Of a stretch of 37,880 nt of DNA, positions 23,156 to 30,994 are shown one piece after another. Where the stretch lies: contig CAZQGE010000010.1 of assembly GCA_964592815.1 (NCBI GenBank), forward strand, positions 1-37,880. The letters run 5' to 3'. A model generated the notes under the pieces. It was not told where the DNA came from. It did no database searches and saw only the letters and a list, made by a program, of their open reading frames with translations. Source of the stretch: CAZQGE01 sp964592815. Lineage in GTDB: Bacteria > Bacillota > Clostridia > Christensenellales > CAG-917. How positions within the stretch are numbered: position 1 is the first letter of the stretch; every line of letters starts with the position of its first letter. A program made the position numbers and the translations under genes.

Positions 23156-24895
23156 ATGGCGAAAGTAAATATTAAAATTAACAATATTCCTGTGCAAGTG
23201 GAGGAAGGTTCTACAATTTTGCAAGCAGCAAAAGAAGCAGGCATCAAAATTCCAACACTTTGCTATTTGAAAGATATAAACGCTATTGGCGCGTGTCGTG
23301 TTTGCGTGTGTGAAGTTAAGGGAGCAAGAAGCCTTGTTGCATCGTGCGTTTATCCCGTAAATGAAGGTATGGAAGTTTTTACAAACACCAAAAAAGTAAG
23401 AGAAAGCAGAAAAACTACTGTTGAACTTATCCTTTCAGACCACAAACAAGATTGCCTTAGTTGTGACAGAAATAATAATTGTGAACTCCAAAAACTTTCT
23501 ATCGACTTAGGTTGCGATGCAAAACATTACAGCGGAGTTACAAACGAATATCCTATTGATACGTCAACACCTTACATTGTGCGTGACAACAACAAATGCG
23601 TACTTTGCAGAAGATGCGTTGCCGCTTGCAAAGAATATCAATCGGTTTCAGTTATCGGTGCAAATGCTCGTGGTTTTGATACGCATATCGGTTGCGCTTT
23701 TGAAAAACCGCTCAGCGAAACTCCTTGCGTAGGTTGTGGACAATGTATTGTTGCTTGCCCAGTTGGCGCATTGCACGAAAGAGAAGAAATTGACGACGTT
23801 TTGGATGCTATTGCAGACCCAACTAAACACGTTATAGTTGGAACAGCTCCGTCAGTCCGTGTAGGCTTAGGCGAAGAGTTTGGCATAACAATGGGCAAAA
23901 ACGTTGAAGGAAAAATGGTTGCTGCTTTGCGTAGAATTGGCTTTGACAGAGTGTTTGACGTTAACTATACGGCAGACCTCACAATTATGGAAGAAGGTAC
24001 AGAATTCCTCGGAAGACTTAAAAACGGCGGAGTGTTACCTATGATTACAAGCTGTTCGCCTGCTTGGATAAAATTCTGCGAACACAATTTCCCAGACCAA
24101 CTTAACCATTTGTCAAGCTGTAAATCTCCACAACAAATGTTTGGCGCAGTTTGCAAAACTTACTATGCTGAAAAGACAGGCATTGACCCCAAAGATATTG
24201 TTGTTGTTTCAATTATGCCTTGCACCGCCAAAAAGTTTGAAAAGGGCAGACCAAATCAAGCAGCGGCAGGCGTTGCAGACATTGATTACGCATTGACAAC
24301 TCGTGAACTTGCAAAGCTCATAAAGCGTTGCGGAATTATTTATGAACAACTTCCTGATGAGGAATTTGATGCTCCATTCGGAATTGCATCAACAGCGGGT
24401 TTACTTTTTGGTGCAACTGGCGGCGTTATGGAAGCTGCTTTGCGTACTGTTTATGAAGTTGTTGAAGGCAAGGAAGCACCATCTTTGGACTTTAATGAAG
24501 TTCGTGGCACAAAGGACATCAAAGAAGCAACTTATAAAGTTGGTGGAATTGACGTCAAAGTAGCCGTTGCTAGCGGACTTGCTAACGCAAGAAAGATTAT
24601 GGACGACGTTAGAGCTGGCAAAGCAGACTATCACTTCATTGAGATTATGTCTTGCCCAGGCGGTTGCGTAAACGGTGGCGGTCAACCTATAAAGAGCGCA
24701 TTTGTTCGCAACAACGAAGACATCAAGGCAACAAGAGCTAAAGCAATTTATGACACAGATAAATCGGCAAAATTGCGTAAATCTCACGCTAACCCAGCAA
24801 TTACACAAATTTATACGGAGTATTTTGGCGAACCAAACAGCCACAAAGCTCACGAAATTTTGCACACAACTTATGTTGCGAGAGATTTGTATTAA
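23156..24895 (+). CDS. hydA: [FeFe] hydrogenase catalytic subunit
   Basis: 579 residues from the ATG at 23156 after AGAGGTGG; an earlier in-frame start at 23093 lies inside hydB. Residues 1-75: [2Fe-2S] domain. About 90-110: His-ligated [4Fe-4S]. About 147-205: two ferredoxin clusters. About 225-515: H-cluster domain with TSCSPAW (298-304), MPCTAKKFE (354-362) and CPGGCVNGGGQP (500-511). The C-terminal small-subunit region (RKSHANPAI, HEILH) is present. It evolves or oxidises H2. Counting from C356, the position equivalent to CpI Cys300 is Ser301. A terminator follows 28 bases on. Confidence 0.96.
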   Translation: MAKVNIKINNIPVQVEEGSTILQAAKEAGIKIPTLCYLKDINAIGACRVCVCEVKGARSLVASCVYPVNEGMEVFTNTKKVRESRKTTVELILSDHKQDCLSCDRNNNCELQKLSIDLGCDAKHYSGVTNEYPIDTSTPYIVRDNNKCVLCRRCVAACKEYQSVSVIGANARGFDTHIGCAFEKPLSETPCVGCGQCIVACPVGALHEREEIDDVLDAIADPTKHVIVGTAPSVRVGLGEEFGITMGKNVEGKMVAALRRIGFDRVFDVNYTADLTIMEEGTEFLGRLKNGGVLPMITSCSPAWIKFCEHNFPDQLNHLSSCKSPQQMFGAVCKTYYAEKTGIDPKDIVVVSIMPCTAKKFEKGRPNQAAAGVADIDYALTTRELAKLIKRCGIIYEQLPDEEFDAPFGIASTAGLLFGATGGVMEAALRTVYEVVEGKEAPSLDFNEVRGTKDIKEATYKVGGIDVKVAVASGLANARKIMDDVRAGKADYHFIEIMSCPGGCVNGGGQPIKSAFVRNNEDIKATRAKAIYDTDKSAKLRKSHANPAITQIYTEYFGEPNSHKAHEILHTTYVARDLY

Positions 24896-24923
24896 GAACT
24901 GTTGATTGAAAATTAAACATAAG

Positions 24924-24953
24924 AAAAGTCCACCAAATGGTGGACTTTTTTTT
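24924..24953. terminator. Bidirectional terminator between hydA and the MMPL gene
   Basis: 11-bp stem, AAAAGTCCACC with its complement, and a 4-base loop; eight Ts on the plus strand and a T-rich tract on the minus strand. It ends hydA and probably the convergent exporter gene. Confidence 0.9.
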
Positions 24954-25005
24954 GTTGTAAAAATAAATGTTGATGTTTTTTTGTTGGACTGCTACATATT
25001 CAATT

Positions 25006-27621
25006 TCAGTCTTTATGCTTTGATTTTTTAATTGCCTTAATTGGCTTTTCTTCTTTTGAAATTTCTGTAATTATGTCATCTACTACGCTAATTTCAGAGT
25101 TTTTGTTTTCAAGCGTATCACTATCTTTAAGCATAATTTCTTGTTCTTTCAAGTTGTTTTTCTTAAATTTACAAGCCTTAAATTTTGGCTTTTTATAGTG
25201 ATATGGTCTTAACGTTGGCGTAAGTTCAAAATGTAATTCATTTCCGTTTCGTTTATCAATTAAAGTCAAGAGGGCAGGCAACACAAATATTACAAGAATT
25301 GCACTTATGATTGAACCTCTTGCCATAAGGAAAGTCATTTCTTTAATTACAAGGTTTGACGCTACTGCAAACACGCTGAAACACGCACCAGCCATAATAA
25401 GAGCCGAAGTTGTAATTGACATTGCGGAATTGGTTGTTGCAAGATACGACGCTTGTATAGGCTCAAATCTCTTGCGGAAATCTCTGTATTTTGTTGTTAG
25501 CAAAATTGCATAGTCAACAGTCGCCCCCAACTGAATTGCCGATATAAATAGATACGACATAAAGTTGATTGAGCCTGCGCCTGCGGTAAATATGTATTGC
25601 ATTAATAGGTTTAACCATATTCCCGCTTGAATTACTAAAACCAACAAAATAGGGAATTTTATGGAGCGTAACGTGAATATTAAGATTAAGAAAATTGCAA
25701 GAATCGACACTATCGAAACCCACATAAAGTCGTTTGGTGTTATAACTGCAAAGTCATAAGCTGTTTGGGTTAGTCCTGTAAAATAACACTTTTTAGGCGT
25801 ATCGTTGTCATTGACAAAGCATTCGCCAGCTATAGCTTTTATTTTGTCTAATATATCAAAACTTTGTTGACTTTCATTGCTTATGTTAGGGTTTATTCCG
25901 CACGTGTACATCGTGTAACCGTTGGACACGTAGTTTGTAATCATAGAAAACTCCGAAGGTAAAGTAGTGCCTGGGGGTAAACTATCCATAAACGTATTCA
26001 TAAGTTGCATAAGTCCAAGCAAATCTTGCAAAGTCAACGGCTTGCCATTGCCAGTATCTTTGTCAACTAAGTAGTCTTTCAGCACAGCTTTAGTAGTGGC
26101 ATCAATGCTGTCAAGGGTGCCTGAACTGTCAATCATATTCCACATAACTTTGCCATCTATGGTGTTAATAATTGGGTCGCCGTTCAAATCTGTCAAAACT
26201 GTGCCGTTTAGGTCAGTTTTGTATTGCGGAAACATTATGTAAAGTCCTAGCATGTAGGATAATTCGCCGTTTTTGAACTCCTTGTTCATTTTATCAACAA
26301 AAGCATAGTTTTGCGATGGCGTATCTGGCACAACTATTACAACTTGGTTGCCAAGTTCTTTTGCCATTACAGCCTTGACAGAGTTGTCTGTGTTGTCAGG
26401 CATAAATTTCAAATAAGCGTAGTTCAAAGTTTGCGCACCGTAAGCAATAGGAATAATCAGCAACGCAAAAATTGCAGCAATCCATTTTCTGTCGCGAAGC
26501 ACTCTTTTTACAGGTTGTTTGTAGGTCAAATTTATGTATCTATGTTGTGTTTTCACTCTAGCTTTGTTGCACAATAGCATAAGACAAGGTTGCAAGAATA
26601 AAACGGTAGCAAGCGAACATAAAATACCTTTTGCTATGGTAAGTCCCAAGTCGTAACCAATTCCAAATTTCATACAAAGCAACGCAAGCAAACCACAAAC
26701 GGTGGTTAATGCGCTAGCAAAAATTGATTTTGCAGATTTAGGAATTGCCATTGCTAAAGCGTGTTTAGGGTCGGGGCAGAGTGTGAGTTCGTGCCTATAT
26801 TGGTGCAAAAGGAATATGGCGTAGTCCATACTTAAACCTAGTTGCAATATTGCCGAACACGCAAACGTTATGATTGACGTTGACGGAAAGATAATGTTTG
26901 TGCCAAGGTTTATAAGAATTGAAATTGCCATAGTAGAAAGCAAAATCACGGGTTCCATCAACGAGTTAGTTGTAACCAACAAAATTATCAAAACAACAAT
27001 TCCTGCAATTATGACGTACAATCCAATTTCGTCAAAAACTGTGTCAAATAACGCAGTTGCTTGTTCGGTCATACCACTCATTGAATAGTTATCACCGATT
27101 ATACTTTTCATATCTGAGCGAATGTTTTGAAAAATCTTTATTGATTTTGTGTCAGACGGTGGGTATTGCAAAGTAACCAAAACCGCCCAATTATATTTGT
27201 TTGTATCCGCTTCAAGGTTCGCTTCCGTATCAAAAGCGCGGTCGGTCATTGTTCCCCAAACTTTTTTGAATTGAACGCTGTCTTTATTAAGAACTCCAAT
27301 CTCAGGAAGATAACTTAAAATTGCCGCCCAAGTTGTGCCTGTGACACCAGACGTTTTTGTTATTTTTTCGGCTACTTGTTTAGCTTCTGCGTAAGTAGCG
27401 TTAATTCCAATTTCGATATCGCCGTGAATATTAAAGTTTTTTGACAAGAATTGAAAGCCGTCGTAAGTGTCATAGCCCTCAGGAAGATATGATGTAAGGT
27501 CATAATTTACTTTTTCAATCATTTTAGGCATCAAAACGCCAGATAATATAATTAAAGCCAAAAATAAAACCAAAATCAAATAGCGATATTTAACAATTTC
27601 TTTTCCCACTTTTTTCACCAT
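25006..27621 (-). CDS. MMPL-family RND transporter
   Basis: 871 residues with two similar halves, each with one membrane helix, a large outer loop, then a cluster of about five helices. The MMPL Asp-Tyr pairs are intact: LGLSMDYAIFL (D near 265) and LGATVDYAILL (D near 702). The C-terminal 80 residues are hydrophilic and Lys/Glu-rich, on the cytoplasmic side. Such proteins export lipids or amphiphiles using the proton gradient; the substrate here is unknown. The ATG has no clear RBS. It forms a single-gene unit, upstream on the minus strand of the hydA terminator. Confidence 0.9.
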   Translation of the reverse strand: MVKKVGKEIVKYRYLILVLFLALIILSGVLMPKMIEKVNYDLTSYLPEGYDTYDGFQFLSKNFNIHGDIEIGINATYAEAKQVAEKITKTSGVTGTTWAAILSYLPEIGVLNKDSVQFKKVWGTMTDRAFDTEANLEADTNKYNWAVLVTLQYPPSDTKSIKIFQNIRSDMKSIIGDNYSMSGMTEQATALFDTVFDEIGLYVIIAGIVVLIILLVTTNSLMEPVILLSTMAISILINLGTNIIFPSTSIITFACSAILQLGLSMDYAIFLLHQYRHELTLCPDPKHALAMAIPKSAKSIFASALTTVCGLLALLCMKFGIGYDLGLTIAKGILCSLATVLFLQPCLMLLCNKARVKTQHRYINLTYKQPVKRVLRDRKWIAAIFALLIIPIAYGAQTLNYAYLKFMPDNTDNSVKAVMAKELGNQVVIVVPDTPSQNYAFVDKMNKEFKNGELSYMLGLYIMFPQYKTDLNGTVLTDLNGDPIINTIDGKVMWNMIDSSGTLDSIDATTKAVLKDYLVDKDTGNGKPLTLQDLLGLMQLMNTFMDSLPPGTTLPSEFSMITNYVSNGYTMYTCGINPNISNESQQSFDILDKIKAIAGECFVNDNDTPKKCYFTGLTQTAYDFAVITPNDFMWVSIVSILAIFLILIFTLRSIKFPILLVLVIQAGIWLNLLMQYIFTAGAGSINFMSYLFISAIQLGATVDYAILLTTKYRDFRKRFEPIQASYLATTNSAMSITTSALIMAGACFSVFAVASNLVIKEMTFLMARGSIISAILVIFVLPALLTLIDKRNGNELHFELTPTLRPYHYKKPKFKACKFKKNNLKEQEIMLKDSDTLENKNSEISVVDDIITEISKEEKPIKAIKKSKHKD

Positions 27622-27755
27622 ACTATATTATATTTTTCATTGTGTATTATTGCACAAATTAAAAATGTTTGCAATAACGGTTTTTTGAATATGTATTTTA
27701 ATATTAAAAAATAAGCACAATATTTCAAGTTCCAAATATTTATATGGAAATCTAC

Positions 27756-27784
27756 TTGCGAAAAGTGAATGATTATGGTAATAT
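27756..27784 (+). promoter_or_regulatory. Promoter of tRNA-Glu
   Basis: TTGCGA (27756-27761), a 17-base spacer ending in TGG (extended -10), and TAATAT (27779-27784). The tRNA starts 18 bases downstream. Confidence 0.7.
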
Positions 27785-27801
27785 TCGTCTGTAAAAGAAA
27801 C

Positions 27802-27876
27802 GCCCTCGTGGTCAAGCGGTTAAGACGTCGCCCTCTCACGGCGGAATCTGGGGTTCGATTCCCCACGGGGGTACCA
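27802..27876 (+). tRNA. tRNA-Glu (CTC)
   Basis: 75 bases with an encoded CCA. The acceptor GCCCTCG pairs with CGGGGGT (a terminal G-T pair). The anticodon stem TCGCC/GGCGG encloses CTCTCAC, giving anticodon CTC. T-loop TTCGATT. Confidence 0.92.
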
Positions 27877-27880
27877 CAAT

Positions 27881-27907
27881 AATCACTAGCTGAGCTAGTG
27901 ATTTTTT
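27881..27907 (+). terminator. Terminator of tRNA-Glu
   Basis: 10-bp stem AATCACTAGC/GCTAGTGATT, loop TGA, then a T run. Confidence 0.88.
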
Positions 27908-27911
27908 CTAT

Positions 27912-28536
27912 AAAAAAACCACCAAATAAACTGGTGGCTTTTTTTGCGAAACTCACAGCTAAATTATTTCAACCTTATTGCTATTTCGCACGGTTAGGCA
28001 ATACGCAATTCCTAACTTTGCTCGTTTATGAACACCAAGGTAATGAAATAGTAAAGCTATTTTAGTAATATGTCAATAGCAAAAATAAGAAAATTAAAAT
28101 TGATTATGTATATTAAACAGTAAAATTCCAAACTATGCCTTGCATTTATACTGATGTAGAATGGTCTGAAGAATGTTCGCAAAAATTAAAACTTTGTAAA
28201 GTTTGACAGTCCAATTGAACATACGGACGAGCAAATTATATGTCAAATAATTGATAATTGCGTAACAGTACGTGAACCGTACCTAACAACTTTTGAAAGT
28301 GATTATTTAGGTAAGATTTTATATAAGCAGTTTGTTACTGTTCCTAAAGTTGATAGATAAAAATTAAAAATATAGGCATTGACATAATATAATCAATGTT
28401 TTACAATTAAATTGCTCCAATGTTCTTATGTAGAACAAAGTTAGAGGCATTGCGGACTAACCGTGCGAAATAGCTAGGGAGCTGAAAAAAAACGCTGTGA
28501 GTTTCGCAATAAAAAAAGCCGTAAAAGGCTTTTTTT
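27912..28536. mobile_element. Inverted-repeat element (MITE-like, unclassified)
   Basis: Two diverged arms of about 90 bases, roughly 27936-28035 and 28425-28520, are inverted copies of each other. GCGAAACTCACAGC, then GCTATTTCGCACGGTTAG, occur in order in one arm and as the reverse complement in the other. TGCGAAA occurs four times in alternating orientation (27945, 27984, 28464, 28502). Each arm also holds a GTTAG...CTAAC hairpin. Outside each arm is a terminator-like hairpin (27912-27946 and 28510-28536). The centre (28036-28424) has only a broken short reading frame and no transposase. It may be a non-autonomous transposable element; no target-site duplication was recognised. Confidence 0.55.
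28135..28360 (+). pseudogene. Broken short reading frame inside the inverted-repeat element
   Basis: An ATG at 28135 opens 23 codons (MPCIYTDVEWSEEC...) that stop at 28206. The +1 frame from 28199 continues for 53 codons (KFDSPIEHTDEQ... to VPKVDR) to a TAA at 28358. Joined by one frameshift they give about 74 residues of ordinary composition. No family was recognised and no RBS is visible. It may be the decayed cargo of the element. Confidence 0.3.
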
Positions 28537-28574
28537 GTTTGACAATTTTATTTTTTTATGTAAACTTCAAATAG

Positions 28575-28653
28575 AAGTAACTTGCTTCCGCTTGTCGGAT
28601 AGTTTCACATAACAATATTTTATTGTTGTAGTTGGGAGGTTACTTATTTTTTT
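28575..28653 (+). other. Large imperfect stem-loop with T run
   Basis: AAGTAAC (28575-28581) pairs with GTTACTT (28639-28645), followed by seven Ts. An inner hairpin AACAATA-TTT-TATTGTT lies at 28611-28627. It resembles the bidirectional terminators of small type I toxin loci in Bacillota, but no toxin frame was found, so this reading is weak. Confidence 0.3.
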
Positions 28654-28676
28654 AGGTTTGACAATAAATTATATGT

Positions 28677-28781
28677 ATGATAGAGTTTGCATCAGGCAAA
28701 CAATTGTTTGCGCCCGCTGATTATCATATTGATGTACAGCATTGCCCCGAATGGCTAATTTCGGGGATTTTTTTATTATGA
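28677..28781 (+). other. Short frame or small transcript ending in a terminator
   Basis: A 34-codon frame (MIEFASGKQLF... to ISGIFLL) lacks an RBS. Its end overlaps a good terminator: CCCCGAA/TTCGGGG (28745-28766) then a T run. A TTGACA at 28658 lies upstream, with a poor -10. It may be a small RNA, a small protein or a relic; nothing decides between them. Confidence 0.25.
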
Positions 28782-28932
28782 ACTAAATATTTTTTTACAA
28801 AAATTTGAAAATTCGGGTATAGTATTACCCTCGAACTTCTGTGGCAAGTGGCAATTAAGCTGAATATGGCTTAAATAGTAGACAAAAAATGACACATCAT
28901 ATTTGTGGCATTGGCAAGACGTCGAACATTGA

Positions 28933-29142
28933 CTCTTGCACGATTTAAGACATACATTTATAACTCGGTGCGCAGAGAATGGAGTGCCAAGACATTTATT
29001 GCAAAAGTGGGTAGGACATTCGACGTCGGATATGACGGAAAACGTATATACGCATTGTAACAATGATTTCGAGTATGCCGAAATAGACAATTTTAACAAG
29101 AGAATTAAAGGTACAAATAATCAAGAAAATAGGGTAAGTTGA
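28933..29142 (+). pseudogene. Tyrosine recombinase (integrase) C-terminal remnant
   Basis: About 69 residues with the catalytic C-terminal end of a phage/ICE integrase: HDLRHTFITRCAENGVP (the HxxR box), LLQKWVGHST (the second His) and NVYTH (the tyrosine nucleophile). A stop lies immediately upstream in frame (28930-28932), and the first about 300 residues expected for the family are missing. There is no RBS, so the gene is dead. It points at the tRNA-Lys 3' end, 42 bases away, the normal position of an integrase next to its attachment site. Confidence 0.75.
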
Positions 29143-29147
29143 ATAAT

Positions 29148-29178
29148 AAAAAATTACTCTATACAGAGTATAGAGTAA
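29148..29178 (-). terminator. Terminator of the minus-strand tRNA cluster
   Basis: Perfect 11-bp stem (29154-29164 with 29168-29178), 3-base loop, then six Ts on the minus strand. It starts 6 bases after the tRNA-Lys 3' end. Confidence 0.9.
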
Positions 29179-29183
29179 AGTGT

Positions 29184-29259
29184 TGGTGACCCACCGGAGA
29201 TTCGAACTCCGGACCATCGCATTAAAAGTGCGGTGCTCTACCGGCTGAGCTAGTGAGTC
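29184..29259 (-). tRNA. tRNA-Lys (TTT)
   Basis: 76 bases with an encoded CCA. Acceptor GACTCAC/GTGGGTC; anticodon loop CTTTTAA, anticodon TTT; T-stem CGGAG/CTCCG. Last gene of the five-tRNA unit. Confidence 0.95.
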
Positions 29260-29341
29260 ATATATTTGAAAACTCTTTCGGCTTGGTTTTCACCACCTTG
29301 CACATCGTGCGATTGGTTTACCTCTGAGTTTTGTTTTTATT

Positions 29342-29416
29342 TGGCAGGGGTAGCTGGATTTGAACCAACGAATGCCAGAATCAAAATCTGGTGCCTTACC
29401 GCTTGGCGATACCCCT
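29342..29416 (-). tRNA. tRNA-Gln (TTG)
   Basis: 75 bases with an encoded CCA. Acceptor AGGGGTA/TACCCCT; anticodon stem CCAGA/TCTGG with loop TTTTGAT, anticodon TTG. Confidence 0.95.
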
Positions 29417-29566
29417 ATTCGTGTTCTCTGCCAGTAACGAAAGCTATTATATATCAAATGCTTTCTTATGACAAGGAAATTAAGGTACTTTTTTGCTCAA
29501 ATTTGATTTTTTTCAAATTTATTATATTTTCTTCAATTTGCTGTCTGCAAATACCTTTTTATATTG

Positions 29567-29644
29567 TGGGGTGAGTAGAGGGATTCGAACCCTCGGCCTC
29601 CAGGGCCACAACCTGGCACGCTAACCAACTGCGCTATACCCACC
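29567..29644 (-). tRNA. tRNA-His (GTG)
   Basis: 77-78 bases. Acceptor GTGGGTA/TACTCAC with the extra G at position -1 pairing to discriminator C, the His identity element; anticodon loop TTGTGGC, anticodon GTG; CCA encoded. Confidence 0.95.
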
Positions 29645-29691
29645 ATATCGGTCTTAAAATTTCGGGGGATAGTGCAAACTATCCTCCGAAG

Positions 29692-29768
29692 TGGCGAGCC
29701 TGAAGAGATTCGAACTCCCGACACACGGCTTAGAAGGCCGTTGCTCTATCCTACTGAGCTACAGGCTC
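29692..29768 (-). tRNA. tRNA-Arg (TCT)
   Basis: 77 bases. Acceptor GAGCCTG/CAGGCTC; anticodon stem ACGGC/GCCGT with loop CTTCTAA, anticodon TCT; CCA encoded. Confidence 0.95.
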
Positions 29769-29773
29769 AAATT

Positions 29774-29847
<74 letters not shown>

Positions 29848-29901
29848 ATAAATTCAAGATGAGAAAAATTTTTACATTTTTCGCTCAAATTGACGCTTGA
29901 A

Positions 29902-29930
29902 AAGCTTAGCATATTGTTAAACTATTGTCA
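29902..29930 (-). promoter_or_regulatory. Promoter of the five-tRNA cluster
   Basis: On the minus strand: TTGACA (29925-29930), a 17-base spacer ending in TGC (extended -10), and TAAGCT (29902-29907). It lies just beyond the stop of the phosphodiesterase gene and serves Gly-Arg-His-Gln-Lys. Confidence 0.75.
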
Positions 29931-29936
29931 ACAATT

Positions 29937-30404
29937 TCAATCTAATTTTACAATTTTTGCAAGAAATTGTCCGTTTACTATCGTAGCGTACGCATAAGAG
30001 GGGCAACCTGACTTGCAGTTCACAATAGAACCTGGGCAAACAAACGTAATATTTTGGTATCTGTCTATTTCTGCAAAATGCGTATGGCCGTAAAACACGA
30101 CCGAACAGCCTAGTTCTTGCGCGTGGAAAGCAAGCCTTGTTAAATCACTTTTTACGCCGTAATTATTACCGTGTGTCAACAAAATTTTGATGCCTTCAAT
30201 TTCTAATATGTCTTCTTCTGGTAATATCTTGGTATCGCAGTTGCCTGACACCCCGTGGAAGCCTGAATGAAACGCTAAGTCGCTTATTGAACTTGTTCCG
30301 TCACCCAAAAAAAAGACATATTCACTTTCATCAATAATGTCCAAAAGTCTTTCAGGTATTTTAACGTTGTGACTGTCCGAAAAGGCAACAATCGTGTGTA
30401 TCAT
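29937..30404 (-). CDS. YfcE/MJ0936-family metallophosphoesterase
   Basis: 155 residues from the ATG at 30404, which has AAGGAG upstream inside the end of rdgB; the longer frame from 30425 would contain that RBS. The metal-site motifs of the calcineurin-like fold are complete: FSDSH, LGDG, GNCD, LTHGN and GHTHFAE. Members hydrolyse phosphodiesters; the physiological substrate is not settled. The start is 1 base after the rdgB stop, and pairing with rdgB is common in Bacillota. Confidence 0.9.
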   Translation of the reverse strand: MIHTIVAFSDSHNVKIPERLLDIIDESEYVFFLGDGTSSISDLAFHSGFHGVSGNCDTKILPEEDILEIEGIKILLTHGNNYGVKSDLTRLAFHAQELGCSVVFYGHTHFAEIDRYQNITFVCPGSIVNCKSGCPSYAYATIVNGQFLAKIVKLD

Positions 30405-30405
30405 T

Positions 30406-30993
30406 TTAGTTTTTCTCCTTTTCATTCAACATATTTAGCAATTCTTTTAAGGCTCTACCTCTATGGCTGACTGAATTCTTTTCTTCTGAAGTTGCATCGG
30501 CAAATGATTTGTTTAGCTCATAAGAATAGAAAAGGGGGTCATATCCGAAACCATTTGTTCCTTCCTCTTTGAAAAGTATTTCGCCTTGAACTTTGCCTTC
30601 CGCAGCAACGTACGTTCCGTTTGGATAATACAATGTAACAACAGAGCAAAAATGTGCGGTTCTAGCTTTGCCTTGCAAGTTTTGGAGCAATAATGCGTTG
30701 TTCTTCTTGTCGTCGTGTTCTAAACCAGCATATCTTGCTGAAAACACTCCTGGCGCACCGTCAAGGCTGTCGACCATAAGACCGCTGTCATCGGCTATTG
30801 CGCACATTTTGGTAAGGTCGGATATAGCTTTAGCTTTTATCAATGAATTTTCCCAGAGAGTTGAGCCTGTTTCTTCGATTTCAATATTTATATCCAAATC
30901 TGATAGAGAATATAAACGTGTGAATTTGTCACCTAATATTGCTCTAATTTCTTTTAGCTTGTTTTTGTTGTTTGTTGCTATAACTAATTCCAT
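30406..30993 (-). CDS. rdgB: XTP/dITP diphosphatase (RdgB/HAM1)
   Basis: 195 residues from the ATG at 30993. N-terminal ATNNKNKLKEI, central DDSGLMVD and C-terminal SHRGRALKEL are the family signatures. It removes non-canonical purine nucleoside triphosphates from the pool before they enter DNA or RNA. Its start lies 1 base after the stop of the upstream transporter gene, with no clear RBS of its own, which suggests translational coupling. Confidence 0.95.
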   Translation of the reverse strand: MELVIATNNKNKLKEIRAILGDKFTRLYSLSDLDINIEIEETGSTLWENSLIKAKAISDLTKMCAIADDSGLMVDSLDGAPGVFSARYAGLEHDDKKNNALLLQNLQGKARTAHFCSVVTLYYPNGTYVAAEGKVQGEILFKEEGTNGFGYDPLFYSYELNKSFADATSEEKNSVSHRGRALKELLNMLNEKEKN

Positions 30994-30994
30994 A

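Noticed and set aside
27615..27956. 113-codon minus-strand frame across tRNA-Glu
   Set aside because: It runs through the tRNA, its promoter and terminator in antisense; no start signal.
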